Below are positions 61,469-64,000 of a stretch of DNA of 64,000 nt, piece after piece. Numbering within the stretch: the first letter of the stretch is position 1; every line of letters begins with the position of its first letter. Origin of the DNA: CAADGU01 sp964467705 (GTDB taxonomy: Bacteria; Chloroflexota; Anaerolineae; Promineifilales; Promineifilaceae); contig CAYXUZ010000004.1 of assembly GCA_964467705.1 (NCBI GenBank), positions 1 to 64,000 on the forward strand, given 5' to 3'. Below the pieces are notes generated by a model. The model was not told the origin of the DNA. It saw only the letters and a program-made list of their open reading frames with translations, and made no database searches. Both the position numbers and the translations under genes were made by a program.

Positions 61469-62746
61469 TCACCTCAACGGTTCGGCAATGAGGGCATCAC
61501 CAGTACAACGGCCGTATACCTCTCCCAACCCCACACGATACCCATCCCCCTGTGCCCAACCGGTCATCATCAGCTCATCGCCATCCTGCAAGAATGTGCG
61601 CGTCTCGCCGGTGGGCAGTGTGAGCGGCCTTGTTCCCCGCCAGGTCAGTTCCAACAGGCAGCCCAATGAATCCGGCGTTGGCCCACTAATCGTTCCCGTG
61701 CCCAACAAATCACCGGGGCGCAAATTACAGCCGGTAATGGTATGGTGGGCCACCATCTGCGCCATATGCCAATACAAATGGCGGAAATTGCTGCGGCTAA
61801 TGGTTATCGGCGCGTCCATTCGTGCGCTTTTCAGCGAAACTTCTAACTGAATATCATAGGTCGTATTCGCTGTTTGCAAATAAGGCAGCGGCGTGGGGTC
61901 TTGTGTGGGGCCGGGGATTTGAAACGGCCGTAACGCCGCCAACGTCACCACCCAGGGCGAAATCGAAGTGACAAAATTCTTCGCCAAAAACGGGCCAAGT
62001 GGCCGGTACTCCCATCGCTGCACATCACGCGCACTCCAATCATTCAGTAAGACCAACCCAAAGATATGCTCCTCTGCCTTTTCCACCGGAATTGGCTGCC
62101 CCAACCGGTTGCCGGGGCCGATGAAAAAGCCCATTTCCAGTTCAAAATCCAGTTCGGCAGTGGCCGCATAGATGGGGGCGGTTGCACCAGGGGGCAGAAT
62201 TTGGCCACACGGCCGTACCACCTCCGCCCCACTCACCACAATGGAACTGGCACGGCCGTGATAAGCCACCGGCAACTGCTTCCAATTCGGCAGCAGCGGC
62301 GGCTCATCCGGGCGGAACATCTTGCCCACATTGGCCGCGTGATACTCCGACGCATAAAAGTCAGTGTAGTCCCCAATCACCGCCGGCAACTGCATGATCA
62401 CATCTGCCACCGGATGGAAAACCTGCCCGCGTAGTTCGGCATCATCACGCAGCGCCTGGTTATCCGCCGCCAATAGCTCTTGCAGCGTCACACGCGCCTC
62501 ATCCCAGGCAGCAGCCCCCAATGCCATGAAGGAATTGAGGGAGGGCTGGTCAAACACGGCCGTGTCCCGCAGATACGGCCCATCAAACAGCCCATGCGCT
62601 TGCAGCCCGGCCACATCCACCACCCAATCACCCAGGCGCGTGCCAATGCGGGCACGGCCGTCGTCCCGCAAACGAAACACGCCCCAGGGCAAATTCTGAA
62701 ATGGAAAAAAGGACTCTTTAGCAACCGTGACAAAAGATTGGCGCAT
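61469..62746 (-). CDS. fahA: Fumarylacetoacetase
   Basis: A 425-aa enzyme that hydrolyses fumarylacetoacetate to fumarate and acetoacetate, the last step of tyrosine breakdown. The N-terminal domain (FFPFQNLPWGVFR, GTRLGDWVVDV) precedes the catalytic domain with DYTDFYASEYHAANVGKMFR (metal Asp and proton-relay His), YHGRASSIVVSG, ELDFELEMGFFIGPGN and DWSARDVQRWEYRPLGPFLAKNF. GTISGP and DGDELMMTG close the fold. Full length. Neighbouring tyrosine-pathway genes are absent from the window. A 33-bp palindrome lies immediately upstream. Confidence 0.95.
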   Translation of the reverse strand: MRQSFVTVAKESFFPFQNLPWGVFRLRDDGRARIGTRLGDWVVDVAGLQAHGLFDGPYLRDTAVFDQPSLNSFMALGAAAWDEARVTLQELLAADNQALRDDAELRGQVFHPVADVIMQLPAVIGDYTDFYASEYHAANVGKMFRPDEPPLLPNWKQLPVAYHGRASSIVVSGAEVVRPCGQILPPGATAPIYAATAELDFELEMGFFIGPGNRLGQPIPVEKAEEHIFGLVLLNDWSARDVQRWEYRPLGPFLAKNFVTSISPWVVTLAALRPFQIPGPTQDPTPLPYLQTANTTYDIQLEVSLKSARMDAPITISRSNFRHLYWHMAQMVAHHTITGCNLRPGDLLGTGTISGPTPDSLGCLLELTWRGTRPLTLPTGETRTFLQDGDELMMTGWAQGDGYRVGLGEVYGRCTGDALIAEPLR

Positions 62747-62756
62747 ATTTACGATA

Positions 62757-62789
62757 AGATTGGTTCAATCTTCAAGATTGAACCAATCT
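62757..62789. repeat. 33-bp perfect palindrome 15-3-15 upstream of fahA
   Basis: AGATTGGTTCAATCT, loop TCA, exact complement. Ten bases before the fahA start codon, so it would put a hairpin where the ribosome-binding site should be. Confidence 0.95.
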
Positions 62790-62798
62790 CCTAGAAAA

Positions 62799-62827
62799 CA
62801 AAAAGCCCCAACAACCAGGTTGGGGCT
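62799..62827 (-). terminator. Intrinsic terminator of the 64-aa gene
   Basis: On the minus strand AGCCCCAAC (62819-62827) pairs with GTTGGGGCT (62804-62812), followed by five T. Confidence 0.9.
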
Positions 62828-62849
62828 ATTAGTGGGAATAGAGAAAGCT

Positions 62850-63044
62850 CTATGCCTTTTTCAAAACCGGCAGGCCGTTCTTGCTTTCAGACACTTTGTA
62901 CCCGGCGGGTACGGCATCCATAGCACCATCTTTGACTTCTTTAGCAAAGAAATAGATGGTTTGGGTACGGCCGTTTTTCAACGTCGTGTCCCGCTTGTGC
63001 AGAAAATAGGTACTGCCTTTGGAATTCTTTACACTATAAGCCAT
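62850..63044 (-). CDS. Small conserved protein of unknown function
   Basis: A 64-aa protein. MAYSVKNSKGSTYFLHKRDT and IYFFAKEVKDGAMDAVPAGYKVSE give a compact beta-rich pattern with paired aromatic residues, and the C-terminus ends GLPVLKKA. The GRTQTIYFF strand and PAGYxV turn are the kind of motif seen in small conserved families across bacteria and archaea, but I cannot assign a function. GGAAGG lies about eight bases before the ATG. It has its own promoter and a terminator, so it is an independent unit. Confidence 0.82.
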   Translation of the reverse strand: MAYSVKNSKGSTYFLHKRDTTLKNGRTQTIYFFAKEVKDGAMDAVPAGYKVSESKNGLPVLKKA

Positions 63045-63135
63045 GATTATCTTCCTTCCTTTTTGAAAAATGTCCAGGCAGGAGAAGCCCGGCGAACCTG
63101 TATTTCCCCTCTGTTACCAGAGGTGATAAGCCCTC

Positions 63136-63164
63136 ATGTTAAAGCAATCACCAGGAGATGGCAA
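63136..63164 (-). promoter_or_regulatory. Promoter of the 64-aa gene with a structured leader
   Basis: On the minus strand TTGCCA (63159-63164), 17-base spacer, TAACAT (63136-63141). The leader of about 85 bases carries a CCTCTG/CAGAGG hairpin and a GC-rich second stem near 63075-63100. Confidence 0.55.
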
Positions 63165-63232
63165 GCATTTTTAAGGATTAGTCTTCACTTCAAACGAAAA
63201 TTTCACGGAACACCCATCTCCTTTACGCTGTT

Positions 63233-63261
63233 TTGACGCTCCTCTGGCGGATTGTTATACT
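63233..63261 (+). promoter_or_regulatory. Strong predicted promoter of proS
   Basis: TTGACG (63233-63238), 17-base spacer, TATACT (63256-63261). The transcript would start near 63268. Confidence 0.8.
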
Positions 63262-63285
63262 CCCGCTTCGCAAAACCTGAAACTC

Positions 63286-63324
63286 AGACCCTTTGGGTTT
63301 CCCAAAACTCAAAGGGTCTTTTTG
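63286..63324 (+). terminator. Leader terminator hairpin directly before proS
   Basis: AGACCCTTTG (63286-63295) pairs exactly with CAAAGGGTCT (63310-63319), loop 14, followed by five T. It lies between the proS promoter and its start codon, so it is a candidate attenuator. No T-box consensus (UGGNACC) is visible in the short leader. Confidence 0.75.
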
Positions 63325-63331
63325 GAAAATA

Positions 63332-64000
63332 ATGGCAGACAAAGACAAACTCATTTCCCGTTCCGAAGATTACAACGAATGGTACAACTCTCTGGTATTG
63401 AAGACTGATCTGGCCGATTATGGCCCGGTGCGTGGCACCATGATCGTCAAACCCTATGGCTGGACGCTGTGGGAAAACATCCAGGCCGCCCTCGACCGCC
63501 GCTTCAAAGCCACCGGCGTCCAAAACGCTGGCTTCCCCATGTTCATCCCTATGAGCTTCCTGCAAAAAGAGGCCCAACACGTGGAAGGCTTCGCCCCTGA
63601 ACTGGCCGTGGTCACGCATGGCGGCGGGCAGGAATTGGCCGAACCCATTGTGGTGCGCCCCACTTCAGAGACGATGATCGGCCATGCCTATGCCAACTGG
63701 GTGCAGAGTTACCGCGACCTGCCCATTCTCATCAACCTGTGGAACAGTGTGGTGCGCTGGGAACTGCGCACCAAATTGTTCTTGCGCACGCTAGAGTTCT
63801 TCTGGCAAGAGGGGCACACGGCCCACGCCACCGCCGCCGAAGCAGACGAACGCACCCGGATGATGCTGGACGTGTATGCCGATTTTGCCATCAATGAAGC
63901 GGCCGTACCCGTCATTCCCGGCGAGAAATCAGCGATGGAACGGTTTGCGGGGGCAGATCAAACCTTAACCATTGAAGCAATGATGGGGGATGGCAAGGCG
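63332..64000 (+). CDS. proS: Prolyl-tRNA synthetase, N-terminal part (runs off the window)
   Basis: At least 223 aa of a class II aminoacyl-tRNA synthetase that charges tRNA-Pro. ISRSEDYNEWYNSLVLKTDLADYGPVRGTMIVKPYGWTLWENIQ identifies the shorter archaeal/eukaryote-like ProS form rather than the long bacterial one. VRPTSETMIGHAYANWV is motif-2-side sequence and RTLEFFWQEGHTAHAT carries the motif 2 contacts. The gene continues beyond 64000. Start ATG 63332 has only a weak upstream site (TTGGAAAAT). It is preceded by a leader terminator hairpin. Confidence 0.95.
   Translation, partial: MADKDKLISRSEDYNEWYNSLVLKTDLADYGPVRGTMIVKPYGWTLWENIQAALDRRFKATGVQNAGFPMFIPMSFLQKEAQHVEGFAPELAVVTHGGGQELAEPIVVRPTSETMIGHAYANWVQSYRDLPILINLWNSVVRWELRTKLFLRTLEFFWQEGHTAHATAAEADERTRMMLDVYADFAINEAAVPVIPGEKSAMERFAGADQTLTIEAMMGDGKA

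Larger units (their letters stand above)
1..64000. repeat. Dispersed palindromic octamer ACGGCCGT
   Basis: The self-complementary octamer ACGGCCGT recurs throughout the window. I counted about 30 copies by eye in the first 10.2 kb, where random expectation at this base composition is well below one. It lies in coding and non-coding DNA. In genes it reads as Thr-Ala-Val, Gly-Arg or Arg-Pro according to frame, which explains the many TAV and GR tripeptides in unrelated proteins here. Flanking bases are often C on the left and G on the right. The behaviour resembles the HIP1 octamer of cyanobacteria, but the sequence differs. Function is unknown. Confidence 0.95.

Noticed and set aside
63262..63331. 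T-box riboswitch in the proS leader
   Set aside because: The leader is too short and has no T-box consensus.
1..64000. CRISPR array, insertion sequence or prophage
   Set aside because: No spaced direct-repeat array of suitable unit length, no intact transposase or integrase and no phage structural genes were seen; the short repeats are palindromic or 7-bp periodic.

Overview
The window looks like a chromosomal segment of a Chloroflexota bacterium, probably Anaerolineae or a related class. This is an inference from the gene set: SpoVS, ferredoxin-dependent KorAB, B12-binding radical SAM proteins, many GT-C membrane glycosyltransferases, PT-rich lipoproteins, Uma2 and Rpn nucleases. Base composition is moderately GC-rich. 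There is no rRNA, CRISPR array or intact insertion sequence. Five runs of N mark assembly gaps, and three of them split single genes into different frames.

Layout. 0-10.5 kb: an alpha/beta hydrolase, the msrPQ methionine sulfoxide repair pair, a lipoprotein, SpoVS, a secreted TIM-barrel-like protein, an F420-type dehydrogenase, an AraC regulator with a DHFR-like reductase, tRNA-Glu, and two adjacent genes with Hfq/Sm-like C-termini. 10.5-16.7 kb: a GT39 glycosyltransferase, then a leftward operon of a Lys-tailed DNA-binding protein, a CHAD (polyphosphate-binding) protein and a ParA ATPase, then arginine deiminase. 16.7-19.2 kb: a two-gene restriction-modification system with a divergent HTH regulator. 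19.2-28.6 kb: two paralogous lipoproteins, a class A PBP, Uma2, a YqeC-MocA fusion and a LysM surface protein. 28.8-45 kb: a surface-glycan block with three large GT-C type proteins counting GT39, an O-antigen ligase, GT4, an epimerase, a nucleotidyltransferase and two B12 radical SAM enzymes, plus a gene-free stretch with a phased DnaA-box array. 45-53.5 kb: a CinA/NMN adenylyltransferase fusion, YhaM, UbiX, a PNPOx-like protein, NYN/LOTUS, a frameshifted FtsK and an Rpn nuclease broken by an amber codon. 53.7-64 kb: KorAB, a large InlB-repeat surface protein, a stand-alone E2 catalytic domain, fumarylacetoacetase, a 64-aa protein and the start of proS.

Two genome-scale features overlie the genes. 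The palindromic octamer ACGGCCGT occurs roughly once every 350 bp (about 30 copies counted by eye in the first 10.2 kb), in genes and between them, and it has been used to build several intrinsic terminators. The window is also full of short palindromes: several 33-34 bp elements with 15-nt arms and 3-4 nt loops but unrelated sequences, and arrays with a strict 7-bp period. Some sit in frame inside glycan genes and encode extra peptides.

The best candidate for an undescribed system is the Lys-tail/CHAD/ParA operon at 12.5-15.3 kb. CHAD domains bind polyphosphate granules and ParA ATPases position cargo on the nucleoid, so the operon could segregate polyphosphate granules. This is an inference from domain content and gene order only.
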